The notes: generated from the sequence alone by a model not told the origin. DNA of 16,148 nt from Candidatus Yonathbacteria bacterium CG17_big_fil_post_rev_8_21_14_2_50_43_9 (GCA_002771015.1 PCUO01000029.1:1-16148); one strand, 5' to 3'. Counted from the first letter of the stretch, positions 1 to 6,932 are shown. Numbers and translations: made by a program.

Positions 1-2
1 CA

Positions 3-608
3 AAAAGTGGAGCAAAAGAGCGTATCTTGAACGCTTTCATAGGACTTGCTCTCGTCCTTACATCCTACCTCATCCTCAAATCTATCAACCCTAGTCTCGT
101 GTCATTTAATTTTATGTTGCCACCAGTGGGGACGAGCCCAATGGTGCCAACTACAGCCACAACCGGACAAGTGGCGTGGCCTAGCGACGCAAGCGAGCGA
201 GCTCAGCTTGCAAATGCAGGGATCGGCGTAAACCGCCCAACAAGTTGTACTTATATAGGGGAACCTTCTTGTACAAGCCTTGCAGGGCTTGGACCAGAAG
301 CAATAAATGGACTACTCTCCCTAAAAAACTTCTGTTCTGATTGTGTTATTACAATTACAGCTGGAACAGAATACTGGTTACACGGAAACAAAAATACAGA
401 AATATCATCTAACCCAACTCGTCACAAACCAGGAGGAAATGCGGTAGACTTATCTCTTAACAACAGTACTCTTAACGAAAAAATCGTGGATCTGGGCACA
501 CCTATTTCTTCGGGTTGCTCAACAGGGGCACTATACGAAATAGGTAACGCTATTTACGTAAACGAGGTTATTCCAGGAAACCCTCCACATTGGCACGTTT
601 GTTATTAA
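3..608 (+). CDS. Partial pilin-like/M15 peptidase-like secreted protein (5' end outside window)
   Basis: The reading frame is open to the left edge, so the N-terminus is missing; a TTG at 27 is only an internal candidate start. Counting from that TTG, residues 2-25 form a hydrophobic helix ending in a Leu-Ile-Leu-Lys-Ser-Ile-Asn-Pro motif. I associate that motif with the TrbC/VirB2 pilin-like membrane segments of Patescibacteria. A Pro/Thr-rich linker follows. The C-terminal half has a His133-x7-Asp141 element (GGNAVDL) and a terminal HWH (188-190), resembling the zinc-binding His, Asp and His of M15/VanY-type D-Ala-D-Ala peptidases. The first element is one residue longer than the classical HxxGxAxD, so catalysis is uncertain. 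Six Cys in the exported part suggest disulfides. The likely site is the cell envelope, with a role in peptidoglycan trimming or surface structure. The family call is motif-based inference. The next gene starts 13 bp downstream and is probably co-transcribed. Confidence 0.6.
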   Translation, partial: KSGAKERILNAFIGLALVLTSYLILKSINPSLVSFNFMLPPVGTSPMVPTTATTGQVAWPSDASERAQLANAGIGVNRPTSCTYIGEPSCTSLAGLGPEAINGLLSLKNFCSDCVITITAGTEYWLHGNKNTEISSNPTRHKPGGNAVDLSLNNSTLNEKIVDLGTPISSGCSTGALYEIGNAIYVNEVIPGNPPHWHVCY

Positions 609-621
609 TGCACAATTATTT

Positions 622-1992
622 ATGAACCGAAAAACGCTCATTATTATTTTAGTAATCACCCTTCTACTCCTACTTGCGGGTGGCACATATTGGTATTACA
701 CAAACAAACTTGTTGGCACTACTCCTGTTTCAGAATTTCCTGGGGAGAGTGGCGCTCTCGTTGGTGGAGGAGGACCAGTCCCGACAGAAACTTCTCCAGA
801 GGATGATAGTGTTTTCGCTCCTGGCTCCGGCGCAACTCTTCCGCGTCTTTACGAACTCCACAAAGCGCCTGTTGCGGGGGTTGGTTTTGCAGAAACAAAG
901 GACAAAAAAGGTTTTATTGCAAATATCACTGCTAGGTATATTGAGCGTGGCCTAGGGCATATTTATGAGACACAACTTTCTACATATTCTAAATCGCGTA
1001 TTGTAAATGAAACACGCTCAAGAATAGGGGAGGCTCTTTGGGGAAACAATGGCAAAAGTGTTGTTGTGCGTTTTGTTGACGACAAAGAGGGGGGAACAAT
1101 CAATACTCGTGTGGTTAACATAAGCGTTCCCACAATCTCGTTTGCGCGTGGAACATCCACTGAAGCAATCTCAACTAGTTTTTTAAAAACAGAAGAAATT
1201 TTTCTTCCTGACTTCATTCCTTTTATGGCAATCTCTGAGGATGGCGCGGATAAACTATTTTATTTAGAAGGCGGTTCTGGTTCTACAGCAACGTACAAGG
1301 ACACGAGTGTTTCAAAAATCTTTAATTCCGCTTTTACCGAATGGCTCCCCCAATTCCCAAACCAAAAACTTGTAACCCTTACCACAAGGCCATCAGCAAC
1401 AGTTCCAGGTCATATGTTTTTCTTAAACACAGACACAAAAGCAGTCACAAAAATTCTTGGTGGAATAAATGGCCTCACCACGCTCACAAGCCGTGATGGA
1501 AAAATAGTCCTCTATTCGGAAATAAAAGAAGGATTTCCTGAGCTCTCTGCGTATGACGTTGCAAAAAATGAATTCCGCTCGCTATATCTACAGACTCTCC
1601 CAGAAAAGTGTGTATGGAGTTCCAAAAAGACGACATTGGTGTATTGCGCAGTGCCACAAGCATTACCAAATGCAATTTATCCTGACCAATGGTACCAAGG
1701 GTTAGTTTCTTTCTCAGATGAATTATGGGAAATTGACACAAGAACATTTGTCACTAGAAAAATAATGACCCCGAGAACTCTTGACGCGCCGGTTTTGGAT
1801 ATAATAGACCTTGCTGTTTCTTCAGACGACTCATATTTAATCTTTATCAACAAGGTTTCCAGCAATCCGTGGGTGTACAGCATTATTGAACCTGCTCCAA
1901 TAACCGTCGCAACGCCTTCAGCAGAAACAACAACGCCTAGCGTGGAGGACACAGCATCGTTTATAGCGCCTGATATGCAGAAACTGAGGTAG
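622..1992 (+). CDS. Membrane-anchored unknown protein, possibly beta-propeller-like
   Basis: This 456-residue protein is not recognised as a named family. Residues 5-27 form one strongly hydrophobic helix after a short basic N-terminus (NRK), consistent with a signal anchor leaving the rest outside the membrane. A Gly/Pro/Ser/Thr-rich linker (about 30-75) leads into a long region rich in beta strands. That region has recurring turns of the type S.DG...LY and sequences such as TSRDGKIVLYSE and SSDDSYLIFINK. These recall the blades of WD40/TolB-like propellers; this is inference from pattern, not a domain hit. A Thr/Pro/Ala-rich tail (about 425-445) ends the protein. It lies 13 bp after the pilin/M15-like gene, so the two probably form one transcript and may act together at the surface. 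No clear Shine-Dalgarno site precedes the ATG. A long hairpin follows the stop. Confidence 0.7.
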   Translation: MNRKTLIIILVITLLLLLAGGTYWYYTNKLVGTTPVSEFPGESGALVGGGGPVPTETSPEDDSVFAPGSGATLPRLYELHKAPVAGVGFAETKDKKGFIANITARYIERGLGHIYETQLSTYSKSRIVNETRSRIGEALWGNNGKSVVVRFVDDKEGGTINTRVVNISVPTISFARGTSTEAISTSFLKTEEIFLPDFIPFMAISEDGADKLFYLEGGSGSTATYKDTSVSKIFNSAFTEWLPQFPNQKLVTLTTRPSATVPGHMFFLNTDTKAVTKILGGINGLTTLTSRDGKIVLYSEIKEGFPELSAYDVAKNEFRSLYLQTLPEKCVWSSKKTTLVYCAVPQALPNAIYPDQWYQGLVSFSDELWEIDTRTFVTRKIMTPRTLDAPVLDIIDLAVSSDDSYLIFINKVSSNPWVYSIIEPAPITVATPSAETTTPSVEDTASFIAPDMQKLR

Positions 1993-2026
1993 TGGGGCAT
2001 TTGACTACTGACATTTGGCAAAAACA

Positions 2027-2068
2027 TCCCCTAGTAAATTCTCGCGATCGTGAGAATTTACTAGGGGA
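2027..2068. terminator. Long hairpin between convergent genes
   Basis: Two perfect 17-base arms (2027-2043 and 2052-2068) flank an 8-base centre that is itself nearly self-complementary around GATC. It lies between the convergent unknown gene and yidC, where a bidirectional terminator would be expected. No run of T directly follows either arm, so it is not a textbook intrinsic terminator. It could act as a 3'-end stabiliser or a weak terminator for both genes. Confidence 0.55.
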
Positions 2069-2096
2069 ATAGATTTGCTCGTATTCTTTTTTGAGT

Positions 2097-2834
2097 TTAA
2101 GAACTTTTGACATCCAGCTCGCTCGCCTTTCTCTTCACATAGAGCTCATGTCCAATAGAGAAAAGGTTGCTAGTGGTCCAATATAGAGCCACAGCCGCTG
2201 AAATAGAGTAGGAGACACCAAACACAATAACTGGCAACATATATCTCATCTGCACATTAAAACTTCTTGCGAAGTCGTCTTTAAATGATGGTTTTGCGCC
2301 TTGTTCAGCCGGAGCCATTGCTGGGATTGAGAGTTTGATTTGGTAATATTGCGTAATTGCCGCAAACAAAGCAAGTATTATGCTCTTTTTTGACAAAACA
2401 ATCCCTAAGAACATCATACTCACCGTGGAAGGAAGGTGCACAAATGAGTACAAGTGCTCAGTATTAAGGTTTGGTAGACCTTTGAAGAACACAAAATAAA
2501 GCGCAAAAATAATAGGGAGTTGAATCAACACAAGAAGGCACCCAGAGAAAGGGTTGATGCCGTGCTCTTTGTACAGCTCCATTGTTTTTCGCGCCTGTTC
2601 CTGTTTGTTGTCTTTGTGTTTTTCTTTAAGCTTTTCAAGGTGTGGCGCAAGCGTTCGCATCTTTGCTTGAGAAGTCACAGACTTGTGGGATAGGGGGAGT
2701 AGTGCAGTACGCACTACTAAAGTGAGCAAAACAATAGCCACACCAACGTTTGCACCATGTACGGCCGAGAGTATTAAAACGAGTGTATTATAAAGAGGGA
2801 GATAAAAAACTGTTGAGAAAATTCCTGGTTCCAT
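2097..2834 (-). CDS. yidC: Membrane protein insertase YidC/Oxa1/Alb3 family
   Basis: YidC inserts and folds membrane proteins, alone or with Sec. At 245 residues this is the short form without the large periplasmic domain of Gram-negative YidC. The core is clear. A first core helix ends in VVRTALLPLSH, whose Arg42 matches the conserved positive residue of the hydrophilic groove. Next comes a cytoplasmic coiled hairpin (about 58-92, rich in Lys/Glu/Gln). Then follow the NPFSGCLLVLIQLPIIFALY helix and two to three more hydrophobic helices; LYWTTSNLFSIGHELYVKR closes the fold. The C-terminus is short and basic. It is the last gene of the rpmH-rnpA-yidD-yidC series. A 22-bp hairpin lies between yidD and yidC, so yidC may have its own transcript or a processed one. 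The ATG at 2834 gives a short N-terminus with no lipobox. Confidence 0.95.
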   Translation of the reverse strand: MEPGIFSTVFYLPLYNTLVLILSAVHGANVGVAIVLLTLVVRTALLPLSHKSVTSQAKMRTLAPHLEKLKEKHKDNKQEQARKTMELYKEHGINPFSGCLLVLIQLPIIFALYFVFFKGLPNLNTEHLYSFVHLPSTVSMMFLGIVLSKKSIILALFAAITQYYQIKLSIPAMAPAEQGAKPSFKDDFARSFNVQMRYMLPVIVFGVSYSISAAVALYWTTSNLFSIGHELYVKRKASELDVKSS

Positions 2835-2885
2835 CTCGCTAGTCTACCGCAAATCCTCACTTATAGGAAGCGATTGTGGCGATAT

Positions 2886-2934
2886 TTTAACGGGGTGCGG
2901 GTTTGCGTTTTGCGCAAACCCGCACCCCGTTAAA
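2886..2934. terminator. Very stable 22-bp hairpin between yidD and yidC
   Basis: Arms 2886-2907 and 2913-2934 are perfectly complementary and G/C-rich, with a 5-base loop (TTTTG). The flanks are co-directional genes (yidD, then yidC on the minus strand). No T run follows on the minus strand, so termination is possible but not shown. Processing or transcript stabilisation inside an operon is an alternative. Confidence 0.55.
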
Positions 2935-2960
2935 CGACAGTGGTTAATTGTCAAATGTTC

Positions 2961-3188
2961 CTATAATGGGTCTATATGTTCTTTTTGCCAAGGATGGCAA
3001 CGAAGAATTCTCCTAAAACCTAAAAAAAGCCCTTTAAATACGCCATATTTCATGACAGCTTCTTTTGTGTACTCTGAGCAAGTGGGATAAAAAACACATG
3101 TGGTACCCTTTTTAAGCGAAAAAATCCCTGTATCCAGTGATAGATACTTTTGATAAAAAATCATAAGAAGAACAACAAGGTTACGCAT
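2961..3188 (-). CDS. yidD: Membrane protein insertion efficiency factor YidD
   Basis: This small membrane-associated protein of 75 residues is thought to help YidC-dependent insertion. The family core is visible: an N-terminal amphipathic/hydrophobic stretch with FYQKYLS, the CVFYPTCSEYTKEAV motif (Cys31 and Cys37 region), GVFKGLFLGFRRILRC with a third Cys, and a HPW...DPL ending equivalent to the usual CHPW...DPVP. Between LS and the first Cys there is a slightly longer, basic insert (TGIFSLKKG) than in typical bacterial YidD. It starts 9 bp after the rnpA stop, the standard order beside the origin. A TATAAT straddles the rnpA stop only six bases before this ATG and no Shine-Dalgarno site is seen, so initiation could be leaderless or coupled to rnpA translation. 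Confidence 0.92.
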   Translation of the reverse strand: MRNLVVLLMIFYQKYLSLDTGIFSLKKGTTCVFYPTCSEYTKEAVMKYGVFKGLFLGFRRILRCHPWQKEHIDPL

Positions 3189-3197
3189 GTTTGTTCA

Positions 3198-3530
3198 TTA
3201 TACAACCTTTGCTTGTTTTAAGGCTTTTTCTATTTCTTTATTCAGAACAGAAAAAGAGGCTTTTTGGGCGTCAGCTTTTGGATAAATAACCACAGTTCTT
3301 GGAGCCGATAGAATCTTGAAATATGGAGCTAGAATATCATAAAACCTTCTCCTTTGCCTATTTCTGTCAACAGCCGACTTGGCTGTTTTTTTAGAAACAA
3401 CCACTGAAGCACGGCTTATTGTGTTGCCTTCATAAAAAACAGCCGTAAATAAGGGTAAAAAGACGCGGTTTCCACGATCTTTTTGAGTAGGGAAGTCTTT
3501 TCTAGAGGTACGGTTCTTACGAGGAAGCAT
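3198..3530 (-). CDS. rnpA: Ribonuclease P protein component
   Basis: RnpA binds the RNase P RNA and helps it cleave the 5' leader from pre-tRNA. The 110-residue length is usual. The protein opens with MLPRKNRTSRKDF, matching the typical MLPKKNRL.K..DF start. VVVSKKTAKSAVDRNRQRRRFYDIL (about 44-68) contains the family signature with the RNR basic helix, and the C-terminal helix is Lys-rich. The reading frame starts at the conserved Met, so the start is secure. It follows rpmH after 137 bp and precedes yidD by 9 bp, the ancient rpmH-rnpA-yidD-yidC order. The 137-bp leader is unusually long for this junction and can fold (see the separate entry). No RNase P RNA gene is seen in the window. Confidence 0.94.
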   Translation of the reverse strand: MLPRKNRTSRKDFPTQKDRGNRVFLPLFTAVFYEGNTISRASVVVSKKTAKSAVDRNRQRRRFYDILAPYFKILSAPRTVVIYPKADAQKASFSVLNKEIEKALKQAKVV

Positions 3531-3548
3531 GTACTAATTCTAAAGGTT

Positions 3549-3620
3549 AAAAGTCAGAAAGTCTATAAGGCGGGTGCATTTTAGTGCATTTTCTTTAAGA
3601 CTTTCAGGCATGAGACTTTT
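3549..3620 (-). promoter_or_regulatory. Foldable leader between rpmH and rnpA
   Basis: Read on the minus strand, AAAAGTC (3614-3620) pairs with GACTTTT (3549-3555), and GAAAGTCT (3598-3605) pairs with AGACTTTC (3557-3564), giving a two-part stem. The loop of about 33 bases holds a short tandem repeat of ATGCAC (two copies ten bases apart). This lies in the intergenic leader of rnpA. It may be a processing site or a control element; no known riboswitch family is recognised. Confidence 0.4.
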
Positions 3621-3667
3621 GGGCTTACACTGTTGGTAAAAAAAAGTGAGTACCTAAAACCTTGCTG

Positions 3668-3805
3668 TTATACCGTTGTTAGGAGTTTACGACCCTTTTG
3701 GCGACGGGCCTTCAAAACACCACGTCCGCTTTTGGTTGCAGAACGAACCAAAAACCCGTGTGTTGTTGCGCGCTTTTTCTTCTTTGGCTGGTATGTTTGT
3801 GACAT
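3668..3805 (-). CDS. rpmH: 50S ribosomal protein bL34
   Basis: This 45-residue, very basic protein of the large ribosomal subunit is read on the minus strand. It begins [18 protein letters not shown] and ends GRKLLTTV, with the family pattern TYQP.K.KR...HGF..R..T..GR.VL..RR.KGR..L intact. Length is typical (44-46 residues). It is the first gene of the leftward series and faces away from dnaA, as in most bacterial origins. A TATAGT lies eight bases upstream of the ATG (3814-3819), which would give an almost leaderless mRNA. No Shine-Dalgarno site is visible. The open frame on the opposite strand is a shadow of this gene. Confidence 0.95.
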   Translation of the reverse strand: MSQTYQPKKKKRATTHGFLVRSATKSGRGVLKARRQKGRKLLTTV

Positions 3806-3813
3806 AATTTACT

Positions 3814-3819
3814 ACTATA
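3814..3819 (-). promoter_or_regulatory. Candidate -10 box for rpmH
   Basis: TATAGT on the minus strand ends eight bases before the rpmH ATG; a second TATAGT lies eight bases further upstream. No convincing -35 box is seen. Assigned by position and by similarity to the TATAAT consensus only. Confidence 0.3.
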
Positions 3820-3846
3820 CACTATATTCATAGAAAAATCTAGTCC

Positions 3847-3876
3847 TTGTTTTTAATGGCTATAAAAGGGTACAAT
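3847..3876 (+). promoter_or_regulatory. Candidate dnaA promoter
   Basis: TTGTTT (3847-3852), an 18-base spacer and TACAAT (3871-3876) form a plausible sigma-70-type promoter. The start would lie at about 3883, just before a consensus DnaA box at 3890, which would suit autoregulation of dnaA. A TATAAT at 3953-3958 is an alternative -10 closer to the gene. Confidence 0.4.
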
Positions 3877-3889
3877 GAATTTCCACAAC

Positions 3890-3909
3890 TTATCCACACC
3901 CTATTCACA
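3890..3909 (+). promoter_or_regulatory. DnaA boxes upstream of dnaA
   Basis: TTATCCACA at 3890-3898 is a perfect DnaA box, and CTATTCACA at 3901-3909 is one mismatch from TTATNCACA. A partial box (TTTCCACAA) precedes them. They sit between the candidate promoter and the dnaA start, so they may serve autorepression, origin function, or both. Confidence 0.65.
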
Positions 3910-3981
3910 AACTCGTCCACTTTTAATCTTTCCGTATTCAAATGATAAGGAATATAATATGAAAATAATACTACAATTTAT

Positions 3982-5340
3982 ATGATAAACAACGTGCAAC
4001 TTTGGGAAAAAACTTTATTTGAGCTGGAAGGGGAGCTCTCTCGGGCAAACTTTAGCACATGGTTTAAAAACACAACAATATTAAAGTGTGATGACGGGAT
4101 GGTTGTTGTTGGTGTGCCAAATGAGTTTGTGAAAGATTGGTTGCAGAACAAATTTCATAAAACAATTTTGCGGTCTTTAAGAAACCTCTCTGATAATGTG
4201 CGCGGTCTAGAATATTCTGTTTGTAAAATAGAAGAACCTAAGGGCAACAAGAAAAGCGTCATTCAATCCATCTCTTCTCAAAGTATGGCTCTTCCTTTAA
4301 ACGACCTTTATGTCAACAAGGAGGATGGTTTAAATCCGCGTTATACATTTAAAGACTTTATTGTTGGTTCCTTCAACGAGCTCGCTTATGCGGCCTCACA
4401 AGCTATATTAAAAAAAGTCGGTACTAATGTATATAACCCTTTGTTTATTTATGGGAATACAGGTTTAGGAAAAACTCATCTTATTCAGGCAATTGGTAAC
4501 GAGATTAAGACACATTACCCAAATAAGCGTGTTTATTACACTACTTCTGAAAAATTTTCTGTTGATTACATAAACTCAGTAGGGCAAGGATCTAAAGCGA
4601 TGGCTTCTTTTAAAAACAAGTACCGTGTTTATGACCTCCTTATAATGGATGATATACAGTTTCTCTCTAATAAGGAAAAAACCCAAGAGGAGCTTTTTCA
4701 TATTTTTAATGAATTATACCACAACAATAAACAAATTATTTTTTCATCAGATAAACACCCGAACTATATTCCTGCGCTAGAAGACCGTTTAAAAAGTCGT
4801 TTTAGCGCTGGGATGATTGTTGATATACAAGAGCCAGAATATGAGTCGCGTCTCGCTATTTTATGCGCAAAGGCTGAAACACAAAAGTTTTTTCCTCCTA
4901 AGGAAATTATTGAATATCTAGCTTCTTCTATACAGGGTAATATAAGGGAGCTTGAAGGGCTCCTTAATGGTATTATTTGCCAATCTGAATTAAAAAACCG
5001 CAACCTTACACTTAATGAAATAAAACCATTTATAAAAAACTCTGCTAAACCTAAAAAACTTTTGTCTATAAAAGAAATAGTGAAGGTTGTTTGTGATTTT
5101 TACAGCATAGAAGAATCGTTTGTGTATGAAAAAACAAGAAGGAAGGAGATTTTGAAACCTAGACAAATAGCGATGTTTATTCTTCGTGAAGATTTTAATA
5201 TATCATATCCGTCTATAGGAGAAAAACTTGGTGGCCGCGATCACACCACAGTTATGCACTCTTGTGAGAAAATTAAGGTTGAGATAAAAAATGATTTATC
5301 TCTTATGCAAGAGGTGGATCAAATAAGAGCTATGTTTTAA
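3982..5340 (+). CDS. dnaA: Chromosomal replication initiator protein DnaA
   Basis: DnaA is the AAA+ ATPase that binds DnaA boxes, opens the origin and recruits the helicase. The 452 residues are of normal length. Domain I (about 1-85) contains FSTWF; a short linker (about 86-115) follows. Domain III starts at YTFKDFIVG, with Walker A GNTGLGKT at 158-165, Walker B LLIMDD at 219-224, and a sensor/arginine-finger region LEDRLKSRFSAGM. The C-terminal domain IV carries the DNA-binding signature GGRDHTTVMHSC starting at residue 417. The ATG at 3982 puts ...QLWEKTLFELEGEL at the N-terminus as in the family. DnaA boxes lie on both sides of the gene. The linker (domain II) is short, as is common in small genomes. 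Confidence 0.98.
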   Translation: MINNVQLWEKTLFELEGELSRANFSTWFKNTTILKCDDGMVVVGVPNEFVKDWLQNKFHKTILRSLRNLSDNVRGLEYSVCKIEEPKGNKKSVIQSISSQSMALPLNDLYVNKEDGLNPRYTFKDFIVGSFNELAYAASQAILKKVGTNVYNPLFIYGNTGLGKTHLIQAIGNEIKTHYPNKRVYYTTSEKFSVDYINSVGQGSKAMASFKNKYRVYDLLIMDDIQFLSNKEKTQEELFHIFNELYHNNKQIIFSSDKHPNYIPALEDRLKSRFSAGMIVDIQEPEYESRLAILCAKAETQKFFPPKEIIEYLASSIQGNIRELEGLLNGIICQSELKNRNLTLNEIKPFIKNSAKPKKLLSIKEIVKVVCDFYSIEESFVYEKTRRKEILKPRQIAMFILREDFNISYPSIGEKLGGRDHTTVMHSCEKIKVEIKNDLSLMQEVDQIRAMF

Positions 5341-5574
5341 TTTGTGTAGTAGTTGTGGATAATTAAAAAAAGGACTGTGTATAACTCTAAATAAATACTT
5401 ATTAAAATAAGATGAAAAAATATTATAAACAGTTTAGAAAAAATTATCCACAATTTCTTATTATTTTAATAAGAAATGTAGGTAGTATTTCAAAGGATAT
5501 TAATAAGTTATCCACTTATCCACATATATAGTATTAATAATAAGTATTTATTTAATAATAATAAACAATTCAAA
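5341..5574. other. Probable replication origin (oriC), dnaA-dnaN gap
   Basis: This 234-bp, strongly AT-rich gap holds several DnaA boxes. TGTGGATAA (5354-5362) and TGTGTATAA (5376-5384) are in reverse orientation. TTATCCACA at 5444-5452, TTATCCACT at 5508-5516 and TTATCCACA at 5516-5524 are forward, the last two sharing one base. The boxes thus point toward each other. After the last box, 5525-5574 is almost pure A/T and could be the unwinding element. An 11-bp AT palindrome (5453-5477) touches the middle box. Together with the flanking dnaA, dnaN and rpmH this is the standard layout of a bacterial oriC. Function is inferred from these features. Confidence 0.8.
5453..5477. repeat. AT-rich palindrome inside oriC
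   Basis: Arms 5453-5463 and 5467-5477 are perfectly complementary (11 bp, loop TTT). The left arm overlaps the edge of the DnaA box at 5444-5452 by position but not by motif. It could be a weak terminator for dnaA or a structural part of the origin. Confidence 0.45.
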
Positions 5575-6675
5575 ATGAACTTTTTTTGTAATAGAGAAAC
5601 AATTCAAAAATGTATTATGAGTGCGGAAAGGGTTACTGGTAAAAATTCATCATTACCAATTTTAAATTCTGTTCTTATCGCAACAAACAAAGATTCTCTT
5701 ATTATAAGAGCAACAAACCTAGAGGTTGGTGTTGAGTTTCAAATACCTGCAGAAATAAAAAAAGAAGGAAGTGTTGCGGTTTCAGGTTCTCTTCTTTCAA
5801 ATATACTTTCAAATATACCAGATGAAGAAACAATCACTGTTTCTGTAATAGATAATGTTTGCAAAATAATAACAAAAACAAAGAATATAACTGTAAAAGG
5901 TTTAATTCCAGATGATTTTCCAACTATACCAGTTATAACAAATGGAGAAAGCTTCACAATACAGTCACAAAATTTTATACAAGGAGTTAAATCAGTTCTT
6001 ATGAGCGCTGCAATTTCCGACATAAAACCAGAAATTGCCAGTGTTTATATATATCAAAAAAACAAACAGTTAGTTTTTGTTGCTACAGACTCGTTTAGGT
6101 TGGCAGAAAAAAAGATAGACTACATTGGAGAAAATATTTCACACGGAGTGATTATTCCAGTGAAAAACATCATAGAGATAATTAAAGTTTTTGAAGATTT
6201 AAAAGAAAATATTTTATTCAAAATAACAAAGACACAAATTTCATGTAAAAGTAAATCCGCATATATTACTTCTAGGGTAGTTCAAGGTATATACCCAGAT
6301 TATGAGCAGATAATACCAAAAAACAACACTACTGAAGTATTAATTTTAAAACAAGATTTTATTAATACATTAAAATTATCAACAATTTTCTCTGGTAAAT
6401 TTAACAAAATCCAATTTATTATAAACCCACAACAAAAAAAATGCTTAATAAGCACAAAAAACTCAGATATTGGAGAAACTGAGTCAACCCTTACTGTTAA
6501 TATATCAGGAGAACCAATAGAAATATCACTTAACGGAAAACACATATTTGATAGTTTAAATGTGATAGCAGAAGATAGTATTGTTATTCAATTTAATGGA
6601 TCAAATAAACCAGCGGTAATTCGTGGGGTTGGAGATAATTCATTTATATACTTAACAATGCCACTTACTAAATAA
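5575..6675 (+). CDS. dnaN: DNA polymerase III beta sliding clamp
   Basis: The clamp encircles DNA as a dimer and tethers the polymerase. The 366 residues fit three repeated clamp domains of about 120 residues each. Recognisable landmarks are the start (MNFFCNRETIQKCI...V.GKNSSLPILNSVLI), RATNLEVGVEF in domain 1, ATDSFRLAEKK in domain 2 (compare the usual ATDGHRLA), and the C-terminal YLTMPLTK, which corresponds to the conserved hydrophobic-pocket end (MPMRL). The gene follows oriC directly, as in most bacteria. Codons are much more A/T-rich than in ruvB or pilB. No Shine-Dalgarno site is present before the ATG; the upstream bases are nearly all A/T. A small DUF721-like gene starts 2 bp after the stop, so both are likely co-transcribed. 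Confidence 0.97.
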   Translation: MNFFCNRETIQKCIMSAERVTGKNSSLPILNSVLIATNKDSLIIRATNLEVGVEFQIPAEIKKEGSVAVSGSLLSNILSNIPDEETITVSVIDNVCKIITKTKNITVKGLIPDDFPTIPVITNGESFTIQSQNFIQGVKSVLMSAAISDIKPEIASVYIYQKNKQLVFVATDSFRLAEKKIDYIGENISHGVIIPVKNIIEIIKVFEDLKENILFKITKTQISCKSKSAYITSRVVQGIYPDYEQIIPKNNTTEVLILKQDFINTLKLSTIFSGKFNKIQFIINPQQKKCLISTKNSDIGETESTLTVNISGEPIEISLNGKHIFDSLNVIAEDSIVIQFNGSNKPAVIRGVGDNSFIYLTMPLTK

Positions 6676-6677
6676 AG

Positions 6678-6932
6678 ATGTTACAACTAAAACAACTACT
6701 AGATAGGTTTAAAAACCTATCAAATAATGAAAAAACAAAGAAACAAATAATTATAAATATATTAAACAAAAACAAACTACCAATTAAAATAGAACAAATA
6801 TCTATATCAAAGAACACTATTTTTATTAAAACTCAACCAATTATTAAAACAGAAATAGTGCTTAGAAAAGAAAAAATACTAAAGGAAATAAAAGAAACAC
6901 ATGGGCTGGAATCAATAACTATTCTTCAATAA
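6678..6932 (+). CDS. Small DUF721/DciA-like protein, candidate helicase loader
   Basis: This 84-residue basic protein has an N-terminal helical part (about 1-32, LLDRFKNL...KKQIIINIL). It is followed by a pattern IKIEQISISKNTIFIKT....IKTEIVLRKEKILKEIKE...LESITIL. The spacing of two strands, a helix with K..IL..I and a final I..I.I strand matches the core of the DUF721/DciA family (KH-like fold). That family loads the DnaB helicase in bacteria lacking DnaC/DnaI. This is a pattern-level inference without an alignment. It starts 2 bp after dnaN, a position consistent with a replication role. The gene is very A-rich. Its last 14 bases overlap the end of the convergent penicillin-binding protein gene. 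Typical DciA proteins are longer, so this would be a minimal version. Confidence 0.55.
   Translation: MLQLKQLLDRFKNLSNNEKTKKQIIINILNKNKLPIKIEQISISKNTIFIKTQPIIKTEIVLRKEKILKEIKETHGLESITILQ

Noticed and set aside
3633..3833. 66-codon plus-strand frame
   Set aside because: It is the antisense shadow of rpmH, which is certain on the minus strand.
5348..5356. TAGTAG next to a DnaA box as DnaA-trio element
   Set aside because: Only two triplets and uncertain orientation relative to the box; too weak to call.
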